Below, in pieces: positions 40,557 to 48,723 of a stretch of 64,000 nucleotides of DNA. The position numbers and the translations under genes are program-made. Positions within the stretch are counted from its first letter, which is position 1; the number at the start of each line of letters is the position of its first letter. This DNA is from Sphingopyxis sp. PET50 (lineage in GTDB: Bacteria; Pseudomonadota; Alphaproteobacteria; Sphingomonadales; Sphingomonadaceae), in contig NZ_CP104207.1 in NCBI RefSeq assembly GCF_025244705.1, positions 2,108,001 to 2,172,000 of the forward strand, written 5' to 3'. Below the pieces are notes generated by a model, which searched no databases, was not told the origin of the DNA, and saw nothing but the letters and a program-made list of their open reading frames with translations.

Positions 40557-41787
40557 TCAAACCAGCATCTCCTTCGCCTAGCCCCTGCCCCAGAAAGGCC
40601 GAGGGGCTGGCGGTCGCGCCATAGGCGCCCGCCTGGAAGATCGCGATCAGGTCGCCGACCTCGCCGCGCGGGAGCGCGACCTGATCGCCGAGCCGGTCGA
40701 GCGGCGTGCAGAGGCAGCCGACGACCGATACCGTCTCGACCGGCTCCTCCCCGAAGCGGCTGGCGAGCGCGATCGGATAGTTGCGGCGGATCACGGTGCC
40801 GAAATTGCCGCTCGCGGCGAGCTGGTGATGGAGGCCGCCGTCGGTGACCAGGAAGGTCTCGCCATGGCTGGTCTTCCGGTCGACGATCCGCGTCAGATAG
40901 ACGCCGGCCTCCGCCACGAGCCAGCGGCCGAGTTCCATCGCGAAGCGGCTCTGCCCCAGCATCGGGTCGCGCGCGGCGAGCGTCGCGGCGAGCGCATCGC
41001 CGACCGCCTTCGCGTCGACCGCGCTGTCGCCCGGGAAATAGGGAACGCCCATGCCGCCGCCGAGGTTGACGAGCGGCGGCACCGCGCCGATCTCGTTCGC
41101 CAGCCGCGCGGCAAGCGCGACCGTCTGCGCCTGGGTTTCGGCGATGGCCCCGGCATCGAGGGCCTGCGATCCGGCGAAAATATGGAAACCCCGCCAGTCG
41201 GCACCGGCATCGAGCAGGCGGCGGACGAGCGCGGGCACCTCGGCGGCATCGACCCCGAAGGGCTTGGCGCCGCCGCCCATCTTCATCCCCGACCCCTTGA
41301 GATCGAAGTCGGGATTGACGCGCACCGCGAGCCGCGGGACGATGCCGAGCCGTGTGCCGATGGCGAGCGCGCGTTCGGCCTCTCCCGCCGATTCGAGGTT
41401 GAGCGTCGCCCCGGTCTTGATCGCATATTCGAGTTCGCGGTCGCGCTTGCCCGGCCCGGCGAAGCTGATGTGTCCCGCCGCCATGCCGCTGGCGCGCGCG
41501 GCCCTGAGCTCGCCGCCCGATGCGACGTCGAGCCCGTCGACCATCGCCGCCATATGGCCGAGCAACGGGCCATAGGGGTTCGCCTTCATCGCATAATGAA
41601 GCTGGACCTCGGCGGGCATGGCGGCGCGCCATTCGGCGACGCGCGCGGTGAGCATGTGCGAATCATAGACGAAGAGCGGCGTATCGCCGGCATCCTCGGC
41701 GAGGGTGTCGGCGCGCTGGCCGCCGATCAGCAGCATGCCGTCGGCGTCGGCGGCGAAGCCGGGCGGGATCGGGCCGTGCGGTTTCAT
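40557..41787 (-). CDS. XrtA-associated pyridoxal-dependent decarboxylase, one frame break
   Basis: A fold-type III PLP enzyme (diaminopimelate/ornithine decarboxylase family) of about 409 residues, start MKPHGPIPPGF at 41787. Key blocks are VQLHYAMKANPYGPLL (PLP Lys in Y-A-x-K-A-N), ELRAARASGMAAGHISFAGPGK, NLGGGMGVPYFPGDSA (Gly-rich phosphate loop), and VVGCLCTPLDRLGD, whose Cys lies in the active site. It matches the PEP-CTERM decarboxylase family (TIGR03099-like). GCCTAGC at 40576-40582 breaks the frame 7 codons from the end; GCCGGC gives GQGPAKEMLV and TGA at 40557. In the raw sequence it is fused to the ligase upstream, which I take as an artefact. Confidence 0.9.
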
Positions 41788-43309
41788 GCCGCGACCTTCC
41801 AGCCGCATGGCGATCGCGACGCGGTCGAGCTTGCCGTTCGGATTGCGCGGCAGTTCGCCGCGCCATTCGATCGTCCGGGGCTGCATGAAATTGGGCAGGT
41901 TGGCCTTGAGATAGGCGGCAAGCGCGTCGCGGTCGGCATCGCCCTTGCCGCGCACGATCAGCACGATCGCGGCGCCGAGCCGATCGTCGGGCACCCCGAA
42001 AGCCACCGCCTCGAAAATCTGGCCCGAGGCCACCGCTGCATCCTCGACCTCGGTCGGGCTGACGCGGTTGCCCGCGGTCTTGATCATCGCATCGTCGCGG
42101 CCGACGAAAGTGAGCAGGCCATTGGCATCGCGGCGCACCGTGTCGCCCGACCAGACCGCGATGCCGCCATAGCGCGACGCGCGCGGCGCGGGCCGGAAGC
42201 GTTCGGCCGTGCGCTCCGCATCGCGCCAATAGCCCTGCGCCACCAGCGGCCCGCAATGGACCAGTTCGCCCGGTTCCTCATCCGCCGTGATCGTGCCGTC
42301 GGGGCGGCAGACGAGGATTTCGGCATGCGGGATCGCGCGGCCCATCGAGGTCGGATGGTCGGCAACTAGCCTGGGTTCGAGCCAGGTCGAACGGAAGGCC
42401 TCGGTGAGGCCGTACATCGGATAGATGTCGGCGTTCGGGAAGGTCGCGCGCATCGTGTCGATCAGCGAGGGGGTCAGAGCCCCGCCGCTGTTGGTCAGGC
42501 GTTTCAGATGCGCCGCGGTGTCAGCGGGCCATTCGCTTTCGACGAGTTGTACCCAGAGCGGCGGCACCCCGGCGAGTGTCGTGACGCCGTGCCGCGCGAC
42601 CGCCTTCACGACGTCGCGCGGGGTCAGATAGTCGAGCGGCGCCACCGCGGCGCCCGCAAACCAGGTCGAAAGGAGCTGGTTCTGGCCGTAATCGAAGCTG
42701 AGCGGGAGCACCGCGAGAATGCGGTCGCCGGGAGCGATCTTCAGATAGGAGGCGACGCTTTCGGCGCCGAGCCAGAGATTGGCGTGGCTGAGCATCACCC
42801 CCTTGGGGCGCCCGGTCGAGCCGCTGGTGTAGAGGATCGCGGCAAGATCGTCGGGCTCGGCGAGCGACGGCGGAAGCCCCTGCCCGCCCGAATCAACGAC
42901 TTCCTCGCCGATCTTCAGATCCTGTACGGCGCATTCGGCGGGCAGGCTCGGCGCCGAGCGTGTCGCTCCGCGCCGCATTGGTGACGAGCAATTTCGCCCC
43001 GCTGTCGGCGAGGATATGCGCCACCTGCGGCGCCTTCAGCAGCGGATTGACCGGCACATGGATCAGCCCCGCGCGCGCCGCCGCGAGCGGCATCAGGCAC
43101 GCGAGCCGCGTCTTGGCGCTCCAGCTCGCGACCCGCTCGCCGGGCCCGCCCGCCTGTTCGAGCAGCCACGAGGCGAGCCGCCCGACGCCCGCGTCCAGTT
43201 CGCCAAAGCTCGTGACCCGATCGCCGATCAGCAGCGCGGGCGCGTCGATGGCGCCGCGGCGGGCGAGATGGTCGATCGGGCGCGAATATGGGTCCTGATT
43301 GTCGGTCAT
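41784..43309 (-). CDS. XrtA-associated acyl-CoA ligase (AMP-forming), two frame breaks
   Basis: An adenylate-forming ligase of about 510 residues (TIGR03098-like), start MTDNQDPYSRP at 43309. LAAILYTSGSTGRPKGVMLSH is the AMP-binding P-loop, PMYGLTEAFRSTWL the A5 motif, WSGDTVRRDANGLLTFVGRDDAMI the A7/A8 region, and LPRNPNGKLDR supplies the catalytic Lys. GCTCGGC at 42946-42952 breaks the frame (GCCGGC gives LGAGLPAEC). Near 41802-41811 the frame shifts again. Reading GCCGGC there ends the protein with AGWKVAA and a TGA overlapping the decarboxylase ATG (ATGA). It probably activates an acid for transfer to the acyl carrier protein at 44369. Confidence 0.88.
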
Positions 43310-43344
43310 CGGTTCTTAGGAGTGTGGTGATAGAGCGCCAGCCT

Positions 43345-44361
43345 ATGCAAGGGAACGGTGAACATCGCGCTAATGATATGGCGGGGCTGCCCGCCGACGC
43401 GCGCGCGGCGGCGCCCGCGTCGCCGTTCGACCGCGCGGCCTGGTTCGACTTGCTGGCGGCGCACGGCTTTGCCGGCGAAGGGCGATTCGACGCCCATGGC
43501 GAGGCGGGGTCCGTCGCTGCGTGGCTGCCGCTGCGCCGCGATCACGCGGGGCAGTATAGCGGCCTCGCCAACTGGTACAGTTTCTCGATCCGGCCCTTGT
43601 TCACCGGCCCCGCCCACCCGGGCGAACGCGGCGCGGCGCTGCGCAAGCTGTTCGTCCGCCTGCGCGGGCGCGCGGCGCGGCTGACGCTGTACCCGGTGCC
43701 GGAGATCGAGGGCGTCCACGAGGAGGTGCGGATCGCGCTGCGCAAGGCCGGCTGGTGGGTCAAGGCGGTCCCGGCGGGCGACCGCCACTGGCTCGATCTT
43801 GAAGGAATGACCCACGACCAATGGTGGGAAAGCCGCCCCGGCGCGCTCAAGAACACCGTCAGGCGCAAGGCGAAGAAGGGAGTGGTCGATATCCAGCTGC
43901 TCACCACCTTCGACCCCGGCAGCTGGGCGGCCTATGAGAGCATCTATGCCGCAAGCTGGAAACCCGAAGAGGGCGACCCCGCGCTGCTGCGCGCCTTCGC
44001 GCAGGCCGAAAGCGGACGCGGGACCTTTCGCATGGGCATCGCCCGGATCGACGGGATTCCGGTTGCGGCGCAGTTCTGGACCGTCGAGGACGGCACCGCC
44101 TTCATCCACAAGCTCGCGCATGTCGAGGACAGTCTGAAGGCCTCGCCCGGAACCCTGCTGTCGGCGGCATTGTTCCGCCATGTCATCGAGACCGACAGAG
44201 TGAAACGCGTCGATTTCGGCACCGGCAACGACGCGTACAAGCGCGACTGGATGAACCGCCACGAGCCGCTGTGGCGATTGGAGGCTTTCAATCCGGCGCG
44301 CATCGCGGCATGGGGGCCCGCGATCAAGGCTTTTGCGCGCTCGTGGCTCGGGCGCGAGTGA
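43345..44361 (+). CDS. GNAT/FemAB-like acyltransferase at the XrtA locus
   Basis: About 338 residues of FemAB/GNAT type: PFDRAAWFDLLAAHGFAG, LANWYSFSIRPLF, GALKNTVRRKAKKGVVD, IAASWKPEEGDPALLRA-type residues, AAQFWTVEDGTAFIHKLAHVEDSLKASPGTLL and RVDFGTGNDAYKRDWMN. The N-terminal start is uncertain: ATG at 43345 is chosen, with GTG at 43327 and ATG at 43378 as alternatives. It is divergent from the acyl-CoA ligase (36 bp between starts). It is followed after 7 bp by the acyl carrier protein gene, so the enzyme probably uses the acyl-carrier-bound product. The closely linked FemAB genes at 31594 and 25315 suggest three different acyl transfers. Confidence 0.82.
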   Translation: MQGNGEHRANDMAGLPADARAAAPASPFDRAAWFDLLAAHGFAGEGRFDAHGEAGSVAAWLPLRRDHAGQYSGLANWYSFSIRPLFTGPAHPGERGAALRKLFVRLRGRAARLTLYPVPEIEGVHEEVRIALRKAGWWVKAVPAGDRHWLDLEGMTHDQWWESRPGALKNTVRRKAKKGVVDIQLLTTFDPGSWAAYESIYAASWKPEEGDPALLRAFAQAESGRGTFRMGIARIDGIPVAAQFWTVEDGTAFIHKLAHVEDSLKASPGTLLSAALFRHVIETDRVKRVDFGTGNDAYKRDWMNRHEPLWRLEAFNPARIAAWGPAIKAFARSWLGRE

Positions 44362-44368
44362 GGACAGG

Positions 44369-44653
44369 ATGACCGACACCCCCGCCACCGCCCCCGATAC
44401 AAGCGTCGATGCCACGCTGCGCGCGCTGCTCGCCGACATATTGGGCCTGGGCGAAGCCCGCGCCGCCGCGCTGACCGAGGACAGCGGCCTGTTCGGCGAA
44501 CTGCCCGAATTCGATTCGATGGCGGTCGCGACGGTGCTGACCGAGATGGAGGATCGCCTCGGCATCGTCATCGACGACGACGAGATCGACGGCGAGATTT
44601 TCGAAACCTATGGCAATTTGCTGGCCTTTTCGCTGCGCAAAGTGACCGACTGA
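44369..44653 (+). CDS. Acyl carrier protein, XrtA-associated
   Basis: A 94-residue acidic helical protein. FGELPEFDSMAVATVLTEMEDR contains the phosphopantetheine attachment Ser in D-S-M, at the normal place before helix II. Its acidic C-terminus (IDDDEIDGEIFETYGNLLAF) is typical. GAGGACAGG precedes the ATG at 44369. Placed between an acyltransferase and two hydrolases, with a ligase and PLP decarboxylase opposite, it is a dedicated carrier rather than the fatty-acid ACP. Confidence 0.9.
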   Translation: MTDTPATAPDTSVDATLRALLADILGLGEARAAALTEDSGLFGELPEFDSMAVATVLTEMEDRLGIVIDDDEIDGEIFETYGNLLAFSLRKVTD

Positions 44654-44683
44654 GGGCCGTTGGACCGGGTTCGCCTCCTCCTC

Positions 44684-44774
44684 CCGTTCGCCCTGAGCTT
44701 GTCGAAGGGCCGTTCTTTTCTTTCGATCGTTGAAAGGAAGAAGGACGGTCCTTCGACAAGCTCAGGACAAACGG
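44684..44774. repeat. Inverted repeat around the CCTGAGCTTGTCGAAGG motif
   Basis: GCCCTGAGCTTGTCGAAGGGCCGTTCTT (about 44689-44716) and its near-complement AAGGACGGTCCTTCGACAAGCTCAGGAC (about 44740-44767). The spacer is about 23 bp. CTGAGCTTGTCGAAGG is a dispersed intergenic motif common in sphingomonads and other alphaproteobacteria. It lies between the ACP and the hydrolase genes and forms a large hairpin in the transcript. Confidence 0.8.
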
Positions 44775-44805
44775 TTTCAGGGTTCGGTTGGTGAGCAGCG
44801 AAGCC

Positions 44806-45480
44806 ATGGCAACATCCGAACATCATCTGCGCTTCGAGCCCCCCGGCGCGCCGCACGCGACCGTCCTGATCGTCCCGCCGCTGTTCGAGGAAGCGAACCG
44901 CACGCGCCGCACTTTGGTGCTGGCGATGCGCGCGCTCGCGGCGCGCGGGTTCGCGGCGGTGATGCCCGACCTGCCGGGGCAGAATGAGAGTCTGGTGGCG
45001 CTGGAGGATGTCGACCTCGATACATGGCAGGCGGCGCTGGCCGGAGTTGCGGCGGAAATCGACGGCCCCGTGCTGGTCGCTTCCGTTCGCGGCGGGGCGC
45101 TGATCGACCATAAGGCGAAGGCGGCGGGCTGGTGGCGGCTGGCGCCGACCGGCGGGGCGTCGCTGCTGCGCACCTTGCTGCGCGCGCGCGTGGCCGCCGA
45201 CCGCGAGGCGGGCGTGGCCTCGTCGGTCGAGAGCCTGACCGAGGCGGCGAAAAGCGAGGCGCTGCTGCTCGCCGGCAATCGCCTGTCGCCCGCGATGATC
45301 GCGCAATTGGGAGCTGCGGAAGTGCAACCGGTCGAACCGCTGCGCAGCGTCGCGCTTGGCGCTGGCGGCATCGCGGGCACGCCGCTGTGGCTGCGCGCCG
45401 AACCGGGCGAGGATGCGGCGATGGCCGGGGCGATCGCCGACGATATCGCGGCCTGGGGGGCGGCATGCGGCGTCATCTGA
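44806..45480 (+). CDS. Hydrolase 2, exosortase A system-associated
   Basis: An alpha/beta-hydrolase-like protein of 224 residues. VLIVPPLFEEANRTRRTL and ALAARGFAAVMPDLPGQNES are the opening strand-loop pair of the XrtA hydrolase 2 family (TIGR03101-like). The nucleophile-elbow position reads VLVASVRGGALID, with Ser in S-x-R-x-G. ATG at 44806 is preferred over GTG at 44788. The stop overlaps the next gene by 16 bp. The substrate is unknown; it might release a product from the acyl carrier or trim an acyl group. Confidence 0.82.
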   Translation: MATSEHHLRFEPPGAPHATVLIVPPLFEEANRTRRTLVLAMRALAARGFAAVMPDLPGQNESLVALEDVDLDTWQAALAGVAAEIDGPVLVASVRGGALIDHKAKAAGWWRLAPTGGASLLRTLLRARVAADREAGVASSVESLTEAAKSEALLLAGNRLSPAMIAQLGAAEVQPVEPLRSVALGAGGIAGTPLWLRAEPGEDAAMAGAIADDIAAWGAACGVI

Positions 45481-46284
45481 ACTTCGCCTGCGAAGACGCC
45501 GCCCTCGCCGCGACGCTCGACGCGGCGCCGGGGGCGACCGGCCTCTTGATCGTGTCGGGCGGCAACGAGATTCGCAGCGGCGCGCATCGCGGCATGGCGA
45601 TGCTGGCGCAAAGGGTCGCCGAAGCGGGGCATCCCGTCTTCCGCTTTGATCGCCGGGGGATCGGCGACAGCGAAGGCGAAAACGGCGGCTACCGGTCGAG
45701 CGCCCCCGACATCGCCGCCGCCATCGCGGCGTTTCGCGAAGCGGCGCCGCAAGTAACGCGCGTGGTCGCGTTCGGCAATTGCGATGCCGCGAGCGCGCTG
45801 TTGCTGCACCAGCCGCTGGCACTCGAGGGACTGATCCTCGCCAATCCCTGGACCTATGAGGATGGCGACGGCGCGGAGGCGGACGAACCCGCCCTGCCCC
45901 CGGCGTCGGCGATCTCGTTCGCGCTATCTGGCGCGGCTGAAGGACCCGAGGAGCCTGCTGCGCCTGCTGAGGGGCGAGATCGACGTGCGGAAACTCGCGC
46001 GCGGACTGTCGGCGATGGGGCGCAAGCCCGCGGCACCCGCATCCGGCAGCCTGGCCGACGAGTTGGGCAGCCGCCTCGCGGAGATAGCCTGCCCGGCGAC
46101 GATCCTGCTCGCGACGGGCGATCGCACGGCGCAGGCGTTCATGGACAAATTGGCGCCGCTGCTGGCCCGAATCGAGGCGGATCCGGGAGCGGTCCGAACG
46201 GAACGGCTCGCCAGCCAGTCGCACAGTTTTGCCGGGGGCGACGCCGATTGGCTGGCGGAGCGCATCATCGCAGCCTTGCAATAG
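45465..46284 (+). CDS. Hydrolase 1, exosortase A system-associated, one frame break
   Basis: An alpha/beta-hydrolase of about 273 residues, start MRRHLNFACED at 45465. GLLIVSGGNEIRSGAHRGMAML and PVFRFDRRGIGDSEGENGGY are diagnostic of the XrtA hydrolase 1 family (TIGR03100-like). VVAFGNCDAASALLL stands at the nucleophile elbow, where Cys replaces the usual Ser. The frame breaks near 45918-45930, after ASAIS; the downstream part RYLARLKDPRSLLRLLRG is also typical. A single inserted T before CGTTCG would explain it, so this break is not clearly of the GCCGGC type. It is translationally coupled to hydrolase 2. Confidence 0.85.
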
Positions 46285-46376
46285 CCAGGCGCCTTCGCGG
46301 AACGCGACCGGTCAGGCTCCCTCCGCCGGTTGCGCGTCAGCCCTTCACATCGCCTTTCCGTCCCCACCTCCAGCCG

Positions 46377-46420
46377 CTGGAGCGCCTCCGGTTTCGACTG
46401 AATTGGGACTGGCGCTCCAG
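46377..46420. repeat. 10-bp inverted repeat upstream of the MOSC gene
   Basis: CTGGAGCGCC at 46377-46386 and GGCGCTCCAG at 46411-46420, 24-nt spacer. It lies in the 209-bp gap between hydrolase 1 and the MOSC gene. It could be a terminator-like hairpin without a T-run or part of a longer mosaic palindrome. Confidence 0.55.
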
Positions 46421-46493
46421 AAGTCTGTATTACCGGGTTTTTCGAGTCTCCGGGCAATTCCGCCTGCCCGGAAAACGCTCCGGATAGGCGCTC

Positions 46494-47141
46494 ATGCAAC
46501 GGACAATCGACGCCATTCTGATCGGCAAGGCACGCATGTTTCGCGGCGATGAGCCGAGCGCGATCGCCAAGGCTCCGGTCACCGGCAGCCTGCATGTCGG
46601 CTTCCTCGGCATCGCGGGCGACGAGCAGGCCGACCTGACCGTCCATGGCGGCCACGACAAGGCGATCCACCATTATCCGCGCGATCATTATGGCTGGTGG
46701 GCGGAAACGCTCGGCGGCCATGGCCTGCTCGATGCGCCGGGCGCATTCGGAGAGAATGTCTCGACCGAGGGGCTCGTCGAGAGCGATGCCTGTATCGGCG
46801 ACCGCTATCGGCTCGGCAGCGCGCTGGTCGAGATCAGCCAGGGGCGCCAGCCGTGCTGGAAGCTGGGGCATCGGTTCGGGGTCGCGAGCGTACCCGCGAC
46901 GGTGGTGACGTCGCGGCGGAGCGGCTGGTATTACCGGGTGATCGAGGAAGGCGCGGTCGCGGCGGGCGACACGCTCGAACTGGTCGAAAGGCCCCTGCCC
47001 GCTTGGAGCGTCGCGCGCGTGTTCGGGCTGTTGATCGGCGGCGCGGGGAAACGCGAACCGGGGGCTTTGCGCGATCTGGCGAACATGGATGTTCTGGCGG
47101 CAAGCTGGCGGGTGCGGGCGGAGAAATTGCTGGGCCATTGA
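46494..47141 (+). CDS. MOSC domain protein (YiiM-like)
   Basis: A 215-residue molybdenum-cofactor-related protein. DLTVHGGHDKAIHHYPRDHY matches the YiiM/MOSC motif, GAFGENVSTEGL and ISQGRQPCWKL complete it; the Cys of QPCWKL is the conserved position thought to bind Mo or persulfide sulfur. Family knowledge: involved in molybdenum-dependent resistance to N-hydroxylated base analogues. The start ATG at 46494 has no strong ribosome binding site. The following 130 bp is repeat DNA. Confidence 0.9.
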   Translation: MQRTIDAILIGKARMFRGDEPSAIAKAPVTGSLHVGFLGIAGDEQADLTVHGGHDKAIHHYPRDHYGWWAETLGGHGLLDAPGAFGENVSTEGLVESDACIGDRYRLGSALVEISQGRQPCWKLGHRFGVASVPATVVTSRRSGWYYRVIEEGAVAAGDTLELVERPLPAWSVARVFGLLIGGAGKREPGALRDLANMDVLAASWRVRAEKLLGH

Positions 47142-47274
47142 TCCTCCCCACTTGTGGGGAGGTGGCAGCGCGCAGCGCTGACGGAGGGGGCTCGCATCCT
47201 CGCGCAGCGTCGCGTTAAACCGATAACCCCCTCCACCACCCTGCGGGTGGTCCCCCTCCCCGTTCCGGGGAGGA
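47142..47274. repeat. Intergenic palindromes, TCCTCCCC family
   Basis: The 133-bp gap between the convergent MOSC and arylesterase genes is made of small inverted repeats: TCCTCCCC-ACTTG-TGGGGAGG (47142-47162), ACCACCCTGCGGGTGGT and TCCCCGTTCCGGGGAGGA (end at about 47274). The two ends are mutually complementary, so it folds as a single long hairpin. It probably ends both transcripts. Confidence 0.75.
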
Positions 47275-47988
47275 TTAATTGGGATCCGGCAATTCTTCCT
47301 CGACCAGCGGCGCCAGCGCCTCGGCGATCACCGCCACCCCCTTCGCATTGGGGTGGATATTGTCGCCGAGCATCAGCGCCTTGTCCGTCACCACATTGTC
47401 GAGGATGAAGCGATAGAGGCTCGCGTCATATTTGGCGGCGAGCTCGGGAAAGATCGGGTCGAATTTCGCGGCATAGTCGGCGCCGAGATTGGGCGCCGCG
47501 ACCATGCCGGTGAGCACCACCGGAATGTCGCGCTTCCTGAGCTCGGCGAGCATCGCGTCGAGATTGGCCCGCGTCTGGGCGGCGTCGATGCCGCGCAGCA
47601 TGTCGTTGCCGCCGAGTCCGAGCAGCACGACCGCCGGCTTCGCCTTCGCATTGTCGAGCACGAAGGTCAGCCGCTGGCGGCCCGTCGCCGTCGTATCGCC
47701 CGAGACCCCCGCATTCTGCACCCGCGCGATCACGCCGTCGGCGGCGAGCGCGGCCTGGAGCTGCGGCGCGAGCCCTTCCTTCGGCCCGAGCTGGTAACCC
47801 GCATAGAGGCTGTCGCCGAAAGCGATGACGAGCGGCGCGTCGGCGGGGATCGTCGCGGCCCTGGTCGAAGCCGATGCCTCCTTGGTCGAAGCGGCGGGAT
47901 TTTCCGCCGATCCGCACGCGGCGAGCGGTTGGCAAAGCGCGACGACGCAACCATATGTCCAGAACGAACGCCATCCGGCCTTGATCAT
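47275..47988 (-). CDS. SGNH/GDSL arylesterase (TesA-like), lipoprotein
   Basis: A 237-residue esterase or lysophospholipase. The signal ends at the lipobox PLAAC, so the mature protein starts CGSAENPAAS and is lipid-anchored. The catalytic blocks are VIAFGDSLYAGYQL (nucleophile Ser), LLGLGGNDMLRG (GGND oxyanion) and LGDNIHPNAKGVAV (D-x-x-H). The start MIKAGWRSFW at 47988 is chosen; upstream in-frame codons lie in the intergenic part. It is divergent from the ABC transporter genes (17 bp between starts), a conserved arrangement in alphaproteobacteria. Confidence 0.92.
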   Translation of the reverse strand: MIKAGWRSFWTYGCVVALCQPLAACGSAENPAASTKEASASTRAATIPADAPLVIAFGDSLYAGYQLGPKEGLAPQLQAALAADGVIARVQNAGVSGDTTATGRQRLTFVLDNAKAKPAVVLLGLGGNDMLRGIDAAQTRANLDAMLAELRKRDIPVVLTGMVAAPNLGADYAAKFDPIFPELAAKYDASLYRFILDNVVTDKALMLGDNIHPNAKGVAVIAEALAPLVEEELPDPN

Positions 47989-48004
47989 TCCAAAGGGTCC
48001 CTTC

Positions 48005-48723
48005 TTGACCGATGCCCCACGACCGCCGCGCGAGGCGGCGATTGCCGCCCATAATGTGACGCTGACGCTCGGCACCGACAAGGCCCCCGTCGAAATATTG
48101 CGCGGCGTCGACCTGACCGTTGCGGCTAAGCAGAATCGGTCGCGCTGCTCGGGCCGTCAGGATCGGGCAAAAGTTCGCTGATGGCGGTGCTCGCAGGGCT
48201 CGAACGCGCGAGCGGCGGGACGATCCATGTCGCGGGGACCGATTTCACCGCGCTCGACGAGGACGGCCTCGCGCGCGCGCGGCGCGGGCGGATCGGCATC
48301 GTGCTGCAGGCGTTCCACCTGTTGCCGACGATGACGGCGCTGGAAAATGTCGCGGTGCCGCTGGAACTTTCGGGCCATGACGATCCCTTCGGGCGGGCGA
48401 CCGCCGAGCTGGAAGCCGTTGGCCTCGGGCATCGCCTGACGCATTATCCCGCGCAGCTTTCCGGCGGCGAGCAACAGCGCGTCGCGATCGCCCGCGCGAT
48501 GGCGGGCGAGCCCGCAATCCTCTTTGCCGACGAACCGACCGGCAATCTCGATACCGCGACCGGGCATGCGATCGTCGACCTGCTCTTCGCACGCGGCAAG
48601 GCGCTCGGCGCGACCTTGCTGGTCATCACGCACGACCCCGAGCTCGCCGAGCATTGCGACCGGGTGCTGGTGATGCACGACGGGCGGATCGACGAGGAAC
48701 GCACCGGCAGGACGCGGCGCTGA
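48005..48723 (+). CDS. ABC transporter ATP-binding protein (YbbA/LolD-like), one frame break
   Basis: An ABC ATPase of about 239 residues. Start is TTG at 48005, with AAGGG 7 nt upstream. HNVTLTLGTDKAPVEILRGVDLTV leads into the Walker A segment (GPSGSGKSSL), which appears in a different frame. QAFHLLPTMTALENV is the Q-loop, QLSGGEQQRVAIARAM the signature, and ILFADEPTGNLD Walker B. The break at 48125-48133 (GCTAAGCAG) replaces GCCGGCG; correcting it gives AAGESVALLGPSG. The family couples with FtsX-like permeases that move lipids or lipoproteins and is often beside TesA. Confidence 0.9.

Noticed and set aside
40369-42978. A single ligase-decarboxylase fusion protein
   Set aside because: The two domains match separate XrtA families and the junction carries the same kind of deletion as other breaks; the predicted repair gives an ATGA overlap.
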